Shown here: in pieces, positions 52,708-63,393 of the stretch
How the letters are laid out: every line of letters begins with the position of its first letter
How positions within the stretch are numbered: the stretch's first letter is position 1
Assembly (NCBI RefSeq): GCF_026013965.1
Contig: NZ_CP110341.1
Span: forward strand, 2,294,001-2,358,000
Reading direction: 5' to 3'
Source: Brevibacterium sp. JSBI002
Lineage (GTDB): Bacteria; Actinomycetota; Actinomycetes; Actinomycetales; Brevibacteriaceae
Length of the DNA stretch: 64,000 bases
Position numbers and translations under genes: made by a program
The notes under the pieces: generated by a model
What the model was told of the DNA's origin: nothing
Databases searched by the model: none
The model's input: the letters and a program-made list of their open reading frames with translations, nothing else

Positions 52708-53556
52708 TCAGTTGCCGAGTGGAACCCTATCCGCTTCCAACCAGTCTCGCCAAGATTCGAACCGCTCGACGTCGTCACCTTTGAGATCGGCGACATCGGT
52801 CGCTAGCTTCCCGCCTTCCTCGGTTTCACTGCCGACACCGCCTCGCCCGTCGACGAATTCTCGGGCCCGCCGAATTCCGTGCAGTGCGTTGACCAGCCAT
52901 ACCTCGTAGTTGATGAGCTCTTCGGGACGCCCCCGACGAAACTCAACCGGGATCGACCGAGCGCGAGCCGCATCGAGGATCACCGCCGAGGTCACCCCCT
53001 GCAACGCGCCCAAACCCGGGTCGGGCGCGCAAAGAATGTCGCCGTCCCACCACAATAGACTCGTCGTCGCACCTTCGATGACAGCCCCGTCCTCGCTGGT
53101 GAGGAGCACCTCGTCACAGCCGTACTGTTCGCGAGCATCCGCCCGCACACTCTCGAGCAATGCGATATCCGGGCCTTTGCGCCCCGGAGTGGTGCGCGGG
53201 TCGGAATGTGACGGGACTAGAACCCGTAACTCACGTGCCCGAGGCGGCGCCGACCGCAGTAGGAATGCCAACTTACGCTCGGATCTGGTCGAAGCTTCCA
53301 GGACATCCACACGCGGGAACCACTCCCCCGTTGATGGAATCTTCTCGAGTACTGCCGCCCAGAAATCATCGGTGGCTGCTTCGGCCATTCCCACCTGGGC
53401 AGCCACACGAGTGAACCGCGCCCGATGACGATCGAACGCGCGTACACGACTGTCTTGAACGAACCACGAATCGGCGGCCACCAACGTCCACGAGGCGATA
53501 TCCTCCGCCAGCTCCTCGAAACGGCGATCCTGTTGATTCCACAGCCACACGCTCAT
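52708..53556 (-). CDS. pabC: 4-amino-4-deoxychorismate lyase-like class IV aminotransferase
   Basis: 282 residues. Class IV PLP fold: PLP Lys probably in TTPGRKGPDIALL, then YGCDEVLLTSEDGAVIEGATTSLLWW carrying the conserved Glu, GALQGVTSAVILDAARA with the phosphate-binding loop, and INYEVWLVNALHGIRRA. It would release 4-aminobenzoate and pyruvate from aminodeoxychorismate. Its ATG overlaps the stop of the PabB-like gene (ATGA), in keeping with folate precursor synthesis. Confidence 0.78.
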   Translation of the reverse strand: MSVWLWNQQDRRFEELAEDIASWTLVAADSWFVQDSRVRAFDRHRARFTRVAAQVGMAEAATDDFWAAVLEKIPSTGEWFPRVDVLEASTRSERKLAFLLRSAPPRARELRVLVPSHSDPRTTPGRKGPDIALLESVRADAREQYGCDEVLLTSEDGAVIEGATTSLLWWDGDILCAPDPGLGALQGVTSAVILDAARARSIPVEFRRGRPEELINYEVWLVNALHGIRRAREFVDGRGGVGSETEEGGKLATDVADLKGDDVERFESWRDWLEADRVPLGN

Positions 53557-55232
53557 CTTTCGGCTCCGCTCGAATGCTCGGCTACGAAAGATTCGGCCTG
53601 TCCGGCCTCCTCGGCGGGAATCAGAGTACGGAGATCACTATTGCCTGACTGCTCATCCGTTCGAGGGCGCGTCGACGTTTCGGGTGGCTCGACCTCATCA
53701 AGGTCGTCCGCGCCGGGGAACTCCGCTCTGCCAAGCAACCTCAGCACCGGAACCGCCTTCACAACGGTCTCGGCATACTCCTCCTCGGAATCGGAGAGTG
53801 CGACGATCGCCCCGCCGAACCCGTATCGCAGCGTCTCACCACGGACCACGAGTGTGCGGATGACGACGCTGAGATCGACGGCGCCGCCGAGCGAGAAGTA
53901 CCCGACCGCTCCGCTGTACACTCCACGCGCTCCGGCCTCGAGCTCATCGATGATCGCCATGGTCCGCAGTTTCGGTGCCCCGGTCATCGACCCTGGTGGG
54001 AACGCCGCCCGCACACATGCCACCGGACTGGCGTCCTCGGCCAAGCGTGAACTCACCGTCGAAACCATCTGATGCACCGTCGCATACGACTCCACCCCGA
54101 ACAATGTGTCGACCTGCACCGATCCCAACTCGGCCGTGCGGCCCAAATCGTGCCGGACGAGATCGACGATCATGAGGTTCTCAGACCGATCTTTCACCGA
54201 GGCGGCCAGTTCGGCCTTGATCGCCTCGTCCTCCTCCGAGGTTGTTCCCCTGGGACGAGTGCCCTTGATCGGCTTCGATTCCACACGACCGTCGACACCG
54301 ACCCGCAGAAATCGCTCCGGCGAGGTACTGAGAATCGCTGCCTCGCGTGTGCGGATGAATGCCCCGAACGGCGTCGGGTTGTCCGCGCGCAACCTCAGGT
54401 ACATGTCGAGCGGAGACTCTTCGCCGTCGGCCGTGGCCTCGAGCATGTTCGTCAGGCACACCTCGTAAGTCTCGCCATCTGTGATCTTCTCTTGCACCTG
54501 GTCGATGAGGTCGAGATATGCCCGCCGACTGTGCCGTGCCACGAGGTTTGAATCGCGTCGTTCCGCTGGGGTTGCGATGTTCACCCTCGCCGAGGTGATC
54601 CACCCTTGGTCGGCGTCACTGGCTTCGTCTGTGGGGATCGATGCGATCCGTGTACGTGTGAGCTCGAGCCAGTCCTGGTTAGTTGCGTGGCCGGCGGGGT
54701 CGTCAGCCAGACGAAGTGCAAGAAGGTGGATGCGGTCGGTGCCGTGATCGATGACCAGGGCACGATCAAGAAACATCATGACGGCGTCGGGCAACTCGGA
54801 TTCATGCCGATTCGGCGACCCGACCTCGGTCTTGAGCTCGTACCCGAGGTAGCCGACCCACCCGAGGCGGAACTCGAATGGCAGTTCCTTACTCCCCCTG
54901 CTGCCGTTGGGGAATGTGTTTTCGTCACCGGACGCTGCAATGTCTGAGCCCGACACCACGACGGTCGTGCCTGCGAGCTCGGCATCGAGCCAGTCGAAGA
55001 TCCCGGACGAATGAATCGAACCCTCTGATTCGCCACTGGCCAAGCGAACTTCGACAGTCCCCTCCGGCACCGAGGCGGTCGCTACTTTGCTCAGCGGACC
55101 GGACGGCGCACCCATGATTGAGTACCGGGACGAGTCGTTGCCAGGTAAGTTTCCGTCGAGCCAGACGGCCTCGGGTTCATCGCCGAAGAGTTCGACGAAC
55201 AGTTGTTCGTCGGAGACTGTCTGAGCGAGCAC
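53553..55232 (-). CDS. pabB: Aminodeoxychorismate synthase component I (PabB-like), probably part of a PabA-PabB fusion
   Basis: 559 residues from a GTG at 55232. The chorismate-binding domain is intact: KITDGETYEVCLTNMLEA, PERFLRV, SKPIKGTRPRGTT, ENLMIVDLVRHDLGR, PPGSMTGAPKLRTM and GVYSGAVGYFSLGG. The first codons follow an open stretch with no Shine-Dalgarno, encoding DDQHHYILDTD in frame, which resembles the linker of PabAB fusions. I therefore suspect that it is the C-terminal half of a fused gene whose N-terminal half, at 55233-56010, is out of frame. A role in anthranilate synthesis is less likely because pabC follows. Confidence 0.8.
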   Translation of the reverse strand: MLAQTVSDEQLFVELFGDEPEAVWLDGNLPGNDSSRYSIMGAPSGPLSKVATASVPEGTVEVRLASGESEGSIHSSGIFDWLDAELAGTTVVVSGSDIAASGDENTFPNGSRGSKELPFEFRLGWVGYLGYELKTEVGSPNRHESELPDAVMMFLDRALVIDHGTDRIHLLALRLADDPAGHATNQDWLELTRTRIASIPTDEASDADQGWITSARVNIATPAERRDSNLVARHSRRAYLDLIDQVQEKITDGETYEVCLTNMLEATADGEESPLDMYLRLRADNPTPFGAFIRTREAAILSTSPERFLRVGVDGRVESKPIKGTRPRGTTSEEDEAIKAELAASVKDRSENLMIVDLVRHDLGRTAELGSVQVDTLFGVESYATVHQMVSTVSSRLAEDASPVACVRAAFPPGSMTGAPKLRTMAIIDELEAGARGVYSGAVGYFSLGGAVDLSVVIRTLVVRGETLRYGFGGAIVALSDSEEEYAETVVKAVPVLRLLGRAEFPGADDLDEVEPPETSTRPRTDEQSGNSDLRTLIPAEEAGQAESFVAEHSSGAER

Positions 55233-56010
55233 ATCGGTGTCGAGAATGTAGTGGTGCTGATCGTCAGTAGAGTGGGTAGTCGCTTCGGAGCGATTGAGCG
55301 CTGCGCACGTTCCCGCGGGACGTCAGATTCGGAGACAATCTCCTCGCCATCCCACGCCTCATTTACCATACCGTCACCCTGATGCTCAGTCATCCGGTTC
55401 CATGCCACAGTCAGCTCGCCGAAGTTCCGCAGCAGCGTCCGCGCATCCTCGGAAGCGATCGACTCCGGGTGGAACTGGACTCCCCACTGCGGTTTGGTCC
55501 GATGCCGCAACGCCTGGATGACGCCATCTTCGGACCACGCGATCGCTTCCAAACAAGCGGGCAGGTCGGTCACCGCTAGAGAGTGGTACCGCACCGCCGA
55601 GAACGGCGTAGGGATACCGGCGAACAGCTCGGTCTCGGTGTGACGGATCTGGGAGACTCGACCATGCCTTGGCTCCGGAGCGTGCGCCACGAATCCCCCG
55701 TGCACATGCGCAATGCCTTGATGGCCGAGGCACACGCCGAGCACCGGGATCGGAGAATGTTCGATCACCTCGGCGCAGATTCCGAAGTCGCCGGCCGCTC
55801 TGGAGTTCCCGGTCCCGGTGAAATGACGACATTGTCGAACTCGTCGAGCACGCTCAGCTCGAACTCGGCCCAATCGTTGGGCACGAGCGTCGGGGCGCAC
55901 CCGTTCACCTCGGCGAGCAGGTGAAAGAGGTTCAGCGTGAACGAATCGGCATTGTCGATGAGCAGAGTTCGCAGCGGCCTCGTTGTCGCCGACGCTCCGT
56001 CTGGAACCAT
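55233..56010 (-). pseudogene. pabA: Glutamine amidotransferase PabA, frameshifted
   Basis: Begins at the ATG at 56010, one base after the SDR stop. The first frame gives LRTLLIDNADSFTLNLFHLL and VVISPGPGTPERP. Near 55800 the coding continues in another frame as GDFGICAEVIEHSPIPVLGVCLGHQGIA (Cys nucleophile) and on to VQFHPESI (His and Glu), so all amidotransferase triad residues are encoded but a net loss of one base separates the halves. A further shift of the same sign, around 55233-55320, would be needed to join the PabB frame. It may be an assembly or sequencing error, or a decayed fusion gene. Confidence 0.75.
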
Positions 56011-56011
56011 C

Positions 56012-56893
56012 TCAGCCGAGCACGAGCCGGCGGGTCGAATCCGACAAGCCACCAGCTGCCTCGGTGAGCAGGGACTCCTCCGAATCCTTACCCGCACGCA
56101 CGTACCGTCCGGTGAACGCATCCAAGGTTCCCGAAGCCAGCGCCAGCGCGAGGTCCGTGACCTGCTCCGGCGAAGTCCAGTCGTCGCCGGTGCGGAAATC
56201 GTGAACGGGCATTGATTTCGTCATCGCGGTCTCGACGACACCGGGCGCCATTTCGAAGATCCGTAGCCCCTTCTCGTGCCCGAAGTGGACGACCGAATCG
56301 GCGAGACGGAACAGTGACGCCTTTGACGCCGAGTACACGGCGTACGCGGGAGTGCCTTGCGCCCCCGATCCCGAGTTGAGGTCGATGATGCGGCTGGGTC
56401 GGCCGGTCGCCTCCGCGCCCGCAATCAGCACCGGCGCGAAGACATTGACCATGAGCGCCACACCGGTGACGTTCGCGTCGACGACGCCCTTGAGGCTCTC
56501 GGGATCGGCGTCCCACAGCGGACCCTCGGTCGACTCGATGCGCCCGGCATTGTTGATGAGCACCTGCAGGCGCTTGCCCGTCTCGGCCTCGAGCGCGGTC
56601 ACGGACTCACGCAGCGCTTTCACCGAGGCGATATCGTCGGTGCGCAGTCCGACTCCGGTCACCGCTCCCCCGGTCACCTCGGCGATCTCATCGGCTGCGG
56701 CCTCCGCATTGTCCGCCGAGGTGGCCGTGACGATCACGTGATACCCGGCCGTCGCGAACGCCTCCGACAAATGCCGTCCGATTCCGCGGGCACCGCCGGT
56801 GATGAGTGCGATCGTCTCGGACGGGACCGCGGTCGCTTCAGAGGACCCATCGGTCGTCGGCATGTTAGTTCCGTAGGGCAGCTTCTCAGACAT
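56012..56893 (-). CDS. Short-chain dehydrogenase/reductase
   Basis: 293 residues from the ATG at 56893, chosen because GAGGAG lies about 8 nt upstream. Classical SDR: ALITGGARGIGRHLSEAF binds NAD(P), LINNAGRIES is the NNAG motif, and the Ser and Tyr-x3-Lys are in DLNSGSGAQGTPAYAVYSASKASL. The N-terminal 25 residues are a Thr/Ser-rich extension. Substrate unknown. It lies between pheT and the pab locus and overlaps the latter's operon by spacing (1 bp), so it may be cotranscribed with pabA. Confidence 0.8.
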   Translation of the reverse strand: MSEKLPYGTNMPTTDGSSEATAVPSETIALITGGARGIGRHLSEAFATAGYHVIVTATSADNAEAAADEIAEVTGGAVTGVGLRTDDIASVKALRESVTALEAETGKRLQVLINNAGRIESTEGPLWDADPESLKGVVDANVTGVALMVNVFAPVLIAGAEATGRPSRIIDLNSGSGAQGTPAYAVYSASKASLFRLADSVVHFGHEKGLRIFEMAPGVVETAMTKSMPVHDFRTGDDWTSPEQVTDLALALASGTLDAFTGRYVRAGKDSEESLLTEAAGGLSDSTRRLVLG

Positions 56894-57016
56894 TTCAGGA
56901 CTCCTCGGTGCTGGTCGGGTGCAGGTGTTCAGGTGTCGTGGCGTGAGGTACAGGTGCTCGCGCCCGCGCGTTCGCTTACTCGCGTGCTCGCTGCCGCGAT
57001 GCTCAGCACGGATACG

Positions 57017-57059
57017 ACAGAACCCGGTCGAACCACTGTATCGGTCGACCGGGCTCTGT
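57017..57059 (-). terminator. Hairpin downstream of pheT
   Basis: ACAGAACCCGGTCGA (57017-57031) and TCGACCGGGCTCTGT (57045-57059) form a 15-bp stem with one mismatch, starting 12 bp after the pheT stop (57072). No strong U-tract, but it fits a terminator of pheST. Confidence 0.65.
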
Positions 57060-57071
57060 GACGCACTGTTC

Positions 57072-59657
57072 TCAGCTGCGGACTTCAGCGCCGTGACGCT
57101 CAGCGGCCAATGCGGTCGCCGCCTCACGCATCGCCGAGGCCTCATCGGCCTTGAGCGTACGATCCGGGGCCCGGAAGGTCAGGCGGAACGCCAGAGACTT
57201 CTTGCCTTCAGGCAGCTGGTCGCCGGTGTAGAGGTCGAAGGTCTCGAGCAGTTCGAGCTCCTCCCCTGCACCTTCGCGCAGCGTCGCCGCCAGAGTCTGC
57301 GTCGGCAGCTCGGCATCGACGATGAGCGCGACGTCCTGGCGGGACACCGGGTAGGTCGACAGAGCGCCGTCCCAGGCCCGCAGGTCGTCCTGGGCCAGCA
57401 GCGCATCGAGTTCGATCTCGAAGGCGACGGTCCGCGCCGGCAGGCCGAGGTTCTCGCACACCTTCGGGTGCAGCTCTCCGGCATGGCCGAGCAACTGACC
57501 GTCGGCGAGGACAAACTTCGCGGCACGGCCCGGATGCCACGGAGCGATCTGATCGGCCTCGACGGTGAGCTCGAGTCCGTTGACGGATGCGATCCGGCGG
57601 ACGGTGTCGATGACGTCGGTGGCCTCGGCCTTGCGGCCCTTGCCCCAGACTCCTGGCATCTCCGCGTTGCCGGAGATGATGCCCGCGTAGTGGTAGGGCT
57701 GGTGCGGCACCGAAGCGTAGATTGTCGACAACTCGTCGTCGCTCGGGTGGTATCCGGGCAGGTGACGCGGTCCGGGACCCTCCGGCAGGCCCGCCGAGGT
57801 GGACACGAGCCCCGCCTCGAACAGAGCGACATCCTTCGCCCCGCGGCCCTGGTTGCGAACCACGAGGTCGACCAGCGTCGACAGCAGGTTGGTGCGCATG
57901 AGCGGCAGGTCCTCGGACATCGGATTGGCCAGACGCACATGCTTGCGCCGCACGTCATCGGCCTCGAGGCGCAGCTGGTCGTCCCGTTTGTCGTTCGTGA
58001 ACGGATACGACAGCACCTCGGTGAACCCGTCGGCGGCCAACAGGTTCGAGATCCGACGACGCGTCTTCTGCGCGACCGTCAGCCCCTTTCCGGCCCTGGC
58101 CGCAGGCTGGATGGATGGGATGCGGTCGTAGCCACCTGTGCGGGCGACTTCCTCGATGAGGTCGACGTCGTCGGTGATGTCCGTGCGCCAACTGGGCACG
58201 GTCACGGCCAACCGGTCCTTGCCGATGACCTCGATGGTCGCGCCGATGCCTTCGAGCAGGCCGGTCACCTCGGCGGTCGTGTACTCGACTCCAACGAGCG
58301 AGGCAACGCGCTCGACCGGGAGTTCGATGACAGTTGGCTCCGGAGCATGGCCTACCTGCGTGGTCGCCGGGCTGAGCGTTCCGCCGCCGAGCTCGACGAG
58401 CAGATCCGCGCAACGTCGAGCCGCCACCGGCCCGAGCTTCGGGTCGACGCCGCGCTCGAAACGACGCGAGGCCTCCGACGACAGCTTGTGTCGACGCGAA
58501 GTGCGGGCGATGGAGATCGGATCGAAGTGAGCGGCCTCGATGACGACGTCGGTCGTCTGGTCATTGACCTCGACATCGGCTCCGCCCATGACGCCAGCCA
58601 GGCCGATGACCTTGCCACCCTTGCCGCTGGTGTCGTCCCCGCGGTCGGTGATGAGCAGATCCTCGGGATCGAGCATGCGCTCCACATCGTCCAGCGTCGT
58701 GAACTTCTCCCCCGCACTCGCACGGCGGACGACGATCTCGTCGCCGAGCAGCGCGGTGTCGTAGGCGTGCAGCGGCTGACCGAGTTCGAGCATGACGTAG
58801 TTCGTGACGTCCACGGTCAGGCTGATCGGCCGCATTCCCGCCTGCTGAAGGCGACGCTGCATCCAGAACGGAGTCTTCGCCTGAGGATCAAGCCCGGTGA
58901 CCTGAAGAGCGGTGAACTGGTCACAGCCGGCCACCTCGTTGATGGGGTTGTTGTCCTCGATCGCAACCGGGAATCCATCGTCGGTGGCAGCGTTGGTGGG
59001 TGCCACCTCGGCGGATCCGATATCGGTGAAAGTCTGGCCCTTCATCTGCGCGTATTCGCGTCCGATGCCGCGCATCGACAGCTGGTAGCCGCGGTCGGGG
59101 GTGACGTTGACGTCGAGGGTGAACTGGTCGAGGCCGAGCAGCGCGATCGCGTCGTCGCCTGGTTCACCGGTCAGCCCGAGGTCGGTCAGGACGATGATGC
59201 CGGAGTGGTCCTCACCGAGGCCGAGCTCCTTAGCCGAGCAGATCATGCCGTCGGACTTGTGTCCGTAGGTCTTCCGCGCAGCGATCTTGAAGTCGCCGGG
59301 CAGGACGGCTCCGGGCAGGCAGGCGACGATGAGGTCGCCGGGCACGAAGTTGTGAGCACCGCAGATGATGCCGCGGCTGGGCACCTCGGGTCCGGGCTGC
59401 GGGTCCTTCGGGTCGTCGAGGTCCTCGTTGTGTTCGGGTCCGACGTCGACACGGCACCAGTTGACGGTCTTGCCGTTCGAGTGCTCTTCTTTGACGAGTT
59501 CGAGCACGCGACCGACGACGAGAGGGCCGGTGATCTCGGGTCCGAAGAAGTCCTCTTCCTCGAGACCGACGGCCGCGAATTCGGCGGCGAGGGCATGGGG
59601 GTCGGTCTCGGCTGGGAGATCGACATAGTCGGCCAGCCAGTTCAGTGGGACGCGCAT
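57072..59657 (-). CDS. pheT: Phenylalanine--tRNA ligase beta subunit
   Basis: 861 residues, within the range for bacterial PheT. The N-terminal tRNA-binding OB domain (about 40-165) includes GIICGAHNFVPGDLIVACLPG and GMICSAKELGLGEDHSGI. B3/B4 editing (210-400) includes TPFWMQRRLQQAGMRPISLTVDVTNYVMLELGQPLHAYD. B5 and the core follow, with a C-terminal FDX-ACB anticodon-binding domain (LSTYPVSRQDVALIVDAELP and FRAPDRTLKADEASAMREAATALAAERHGAEVR). The heterotetramer with PheS charges tRNA-Phe. It starts one base after the pheS stop. Confidence 0.95.
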   Translation of the reverse strand: MRVPLNWLADYVDLPAETDPHALAAEFAAVGLEEEDFFGPEITGPLVVGRVLELVKEEHSNGKTVNWCRVDVGPEHNEDLDDPKDPQPGPEVPSRGIICGAHNFVPGDLIVACLPGAVLPGDFKIAARKTYGHKSDGMICSAKELGLGEDHSGIIVLTDLGLTGEPGDDAIALLGLDQFTLDVNVTPDRGYQLSMRGIGREYAQMKGQTFTDIGSAEVAPTNAATDDGFPVAIEDNNPINEVAGCDQFTALQVTGLDPQAKTPFWMQRRLQQAGMRPISLTVDVTNYVMLELGQPLHAYDTALLGDEIVVRRASAGEKFTTLDDVERMLDPEDLLITDRGDDTSGKGGKVIGLAGVMGGADVEVNDQTTDVVIEAAHFDPISIARTSRRHKLSSEASRRFERGVDPKLGPVAARRCADLLVELGGGTLSPATTQVGHAPEPTVIELPVERVASLVGVEYTTAEVTGLLEGIGATIEVIGKDRLAVTVPSWRTDITDDVDLIEEVARTGGYDRIPSIQPAARAGKGLTVAQKTRRRISNLLAADGFTEVLSYPFTNDKRDDQLRLEADDVRRKHVRLANPMSEDLPLMRTNLLSTLVDLVVRNQGRGAKDVALFEAGLVSTSAGLPEGPGPRHLPGYHPSDDELSTIYASVPHQPYHYAGIISGNAEMPGVWGKGRKAEATDVIDTVRRIASVNGLELTVEADQIAPWHPGRAAKFVLADGQLLGHAGELHPKVCENLGLPARTVAFEIELDALLAQDDLRAWDGALSTYPVSRQDVALIVDAELPTQTLAATLREGAGEELELLETFDLYTGDQLPEGKKSLAFRLTFRAPDRTLKADEASAMREAATALAAERHGAEVRS

Positions 59658-59658
59658 A

Positions 59659-60756
<1,098 letters not shown>

Positions 60757-60800
60757 TCAGTCAGTCTATCGTCTCCCCCGGCAGGGCCCTGGTCTGGTCC

Positions 60801-60892
60801 GCTGGGTGGGTGGGCCGCCTCGGTGAGCGATCCCCTCGCCGAGGCGGCCGTGCGGTTGCGCACGTTAGCTGGGTGGGTGGGCCGCCTCGGTG
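60801..60892. repeat. 25-bp direct repeat and hairpin in the pheS-alsS gap
   Basis: The same 25-bp sequence occurs at 60801-60825 and 60868-60892 (GCTGGGTGGGTGGG followed by CCGCCTCGGTG). From 60813 to 60849 there is a hairpin: GGCCGCCTCGGTGAG pairs with CTCGCCGAGGCGGCC, one wobble, 7-nt loop. A related stretch (GGGTGGGTGGGGCCGCCTCGG) lies at 47680-47700 between TRAP genes. Role unknown. Confidence 0.7.
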
Positions 60893-60949
60893 CCGGTGGT
60901 GTGGGGCCGGTCATAGGGACAGGGCCGAGAAAAGCGTAGGGTCGGGCAC

Positions 60950-62581
60950 ATGACGACACAACGTGCATCAGATGTCATGGTCAAGGCCTTGGAGAACGAA
61001 GGCGTCGAGCGGATCTTCGGCATTCCCGGCGAGGAGAACCTCGACTTCGTCGACTCCCTGCGGAACTCATCGATCGAACTCATCCTCACCCGGCATGAGC
61101 AGGCGGCCGCGTTCATGGCCGCCACCTACGGCCGGCTGACCGGCAAGCCCGGGGTGGTGCTCACAACTCTGGGGCCGGGCGCACTCAACCTGGCGACCGG
61201 GGCTGCGTACGCCCACCTCGGCGGGATGCCGGTGATCATGATCACCGGGCAGAAGGGCATCCGCACCGCTGAGCAGGCGGCGTTCCAGATGGTCAATACG
61301 GTGGCGACGATGGATCCGCTGACGAAGGTGAGCAAGCAGATCACCTCGGCGGCGATGATTCCGACGATAATCCGTGAGGCGTTCCGCGCCGCTCAGGCCG
61401 AGCGTCCGGGACCGGTGCACCTCGAACTGCCCGAGGACATCGCGGGGATGCCGGTCGACGGGTTCGAGCTCGTCGAACCGCATACGAACGGTCGCCCCGT
61501 CGCCGGGGATACGGCGATCGCGAACGCTGCGAACGTCATCAAGGAGGCGAAGTACCCGCTGCTCATGCTCGGTGCGGATGCCTCCCGGGCTTCCAGCAGT
61601 GAGGCGCTGTCGCGTTTTGTCGCCCAGATGCGCATCCCCTACGTCACCACGCAGATGGGCAAGGGCTCGGTGACGGGAGCGTCGGATCTGTACATGGGCA
61701 CGGCGGCGCTGACGTCCGGTGACTACGTCCACGACGCGATCGATGCCGCCGATGTCATCGTCACCATCGGTCACGATACGACGGAGAAGCCGCCGTTCAC
61801 GATGGATGAGGCCGGGCCGATCGTCGTGCACATCGGGTACCGTCCCGCCATCGTCGAGCAGGTGTATTTCCCGCAGTTCGAGGTCATCGGAGACCTGGGT
61901 CCGTCCCTGGACAGGCTCGCCGAGGTGCTCGGGTCTCCCGTGCCCACCGCCGAGGCGCTCCTGCCGATGCGTGATGAGATCCTCATCAAGATCCACGAGG
62001 GAGCCGATGAGGATCGGTTCATCCCAGAGCGGATCGTCCAGGAGGTCCGTGACGTCGTGCCGACCGATGGGATCGTGGCCCTGGACAACGGCATGTACAA
62101 GATCTGGTTCGCCCGCAACTACCGCACGACCAGGGCGAACACTCTGCTGCTCGACAATGCCCTGGCGACGATGGGAGCCGGGCTGCCCTCGGCGATCGGT
62201 GCGAAGCTGACCTACCCGGAGCGTCGTGTCATGGCCGTGGTCGGTGACGGCGGGTTCATGATGAACAGCCAGGAGCTGGAGACCGCCGTGCGTTTGGGTC
62301 TCGATCTTGTTGTCGTCATCCTCGAGGACAACGCCTACGGCATGATCCGGTGGAAGCAGGCCGCGGACGGATTCCCCGACTACGGGCTGACTTACGGCAA
62401 CCCGGACTTCGTGAAGTACGCGGAGTCCTATGGGGCCACCGGCACCCGCGTCGAGGATGTCGACAGCATCAGCGATGCCCTGGAGAACGCGTTCTCATTC
62501 GGCGGAGTGCACGTCGTCGTCGTGCCGATCGACTACTCGGAGAACAAGCGTGTGCTCATCGATGAGTTGGGCAAGCGGTAA
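60950..62581 (+). CDS. ThDP-dependent enzyme, acetolactate synthase large-subunit family
   Basis: 543 residues. ThDP fold: the N-terminal domain with GIPGEENLDFVDSL and the catalytic Glu in LTRHEQAAAFMAATYGRLTG, a middle domain, and the C-terminal ThDP motif VVGDGGFMMNSQELETAVRLG with LEDNAYGMIRWKQ. The family is annotated as acetolactate synthase, catabolic AlsS-like, but the true reaction may differ because related enzymes act on other 2-keto acids. There is no regulatory small subunit (ilvN) next to it. No clear Shine-Dalgarno is visible; AGGG stands 11 nt before the ATG. Divergent from pheS. Confidence 0.78.
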   Translation: MTTQRASDVMVKALENEGVERIFGIPGEENLDFVDSLRNSSIELILTRHEQAAAFMAATYGRLTGKPGVVLTTLGPGALNLATGAAYAHLGGMPVIMITGQKGIRTAEQAAFQMVNTVATMDPLTKVSKQITSAAMIPTIIREAFRAAQAERPGPVHLELPEDIAGMPVDGFELVEPHTNGRPVAGDTAIANAANVIKEAKYPLLMLGADASRASSSEALSRFVAQMRIPYVTTQMGKGSVTGASDLYMGTAALTSGDYVHDAIDAADVIVTIGHDTTEKPPFTMDEAGPIVVHIGYRPAIVEQVYFPQFEVIGDLGPSLDRLAEVLGSPVPTAEALLPMRDEILIKIHEGADEDRFIPERIVQEVRDVVPTDGIVALDNGMYKIWFARNYRTTRANTLLLDNALATMGAGLPSAIGAKLTYPERRVMAVVGDGGFMMNSQELETAVRLGLDLVVVILEDNAYGMIRWKQAADGFPDYGLTYGNPDFVKYAESYGATGTRVEDVDSISDALENAFSFGGVHVVVVPIDYSENKRVLIDELGKR

Positions 62582-62660
62582 GGTATTCGACTCGCTCACA
62601 GTGAGTAGACGCCTGTGACGAAGGCAGAGTCCCTACGTCTCCGCTGGGCGGTGCCCACAC

Positions 62661-63320
62661 TCATTCCACGGAAATGCCGAGTTCCGAGGCGAAGAGTTCG
62701 GCAAAGAGCATGAGCTGGGTGTCGTCGATGGTCGCTCCGCGCAGAGAGTGCACGCCGGAGATCTTGTGCGGTTCCAGCCCCCGGATATCGACGTTGCCGA
62801 GAGTGGCGCCTTCGCATTGGAAGACGCCGACACTGCTGCCCGGAAATGCGACCCGGCTGACTTTCGCTCGGTCGAGGTCGATCTCGTCGATCTTGCAGTC
62901 GCGGAACTCGACGTCGGTGAGCTTCGACTCGCGCAGGTTGAGATAGGAGATGCGGCAGTTGGTGAACCGCACCTTCTCCCACACGCTGTCATAGACAACG
63001 CCCGCGCCGATCCGTGTTCCAGATATCTCGGTGTGCAACAGGTTCCCATGGGGCATGTTCCAGGTATCGGCGCGGCAGTCCGTGACCTCCGTGCCGGAGA
63101 ACTTCGTCCCGGTGAGATCGACCGGTGCGTCGACATCGCCGAAATTGACGTTCGACCATCGACAGTCGAGGAACGTAGCTTGGGTGGCATCCGCCTCGGC
63201 GAGGTTGAGATCGGTGAATTCCATCCCTTCGAGGAACTCCTCTGGACCGATATCGCCGAGGTAGCCCTCCGCCAGGTTCTGGAGGCTGATCTTCGGTGGA
63301 CGTGGGGCTGAAGTCACCAT
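62661..63320 (-). CDS. Pentapeptide-repeat protein
   Basis: 219 residues. Between about 30 and 190 the sequence runs as pentapeptide repeats with a central Leu or Phe: FTDLNLAEADATQATFLDCRW, VDLTGTKFSGTEVTDCRAD, FTNCRISYLNLRESKLTDVEF and RDCKIDEIDLDRAKVSRVAF, forming a right-handed quadrilateral beta helix. The repeat is imperfect and breaks around GAGVVYDSVWEKV. Some relatives protect DNA gyrase, as in Qnr and MfpA, but the length and repeat quality do not single out that role. The gene stands alone. Confidence 0.8.
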   Translation of the reverse strand: MVTSAPRPPKISLQNLAEGYLGDIGPEEFLEGMEFTDLNLAEADATQATFLDCRWSNVNFGDVDAPVDLTGTKFSGTEVTDCRADTWNMPHGNLLHTEISGTRIGAGVVYDSVWEKVRFTNCRISYLNLRESKLTDVEFRDCKIDEIDLDRAKVSRVAFPGSSVGVFQCEGATLGNVDIRGLEPHKISGVHSLRGATIDDTQLMLFAELFASELGISVE

Positions 63321-63393
63321 GTGCCCACCCTAACTGCTGCTGGCGACACGGCTGCCCCTGCCCAACCGTGTTCGTCCCCACTAGACTGCAGGC

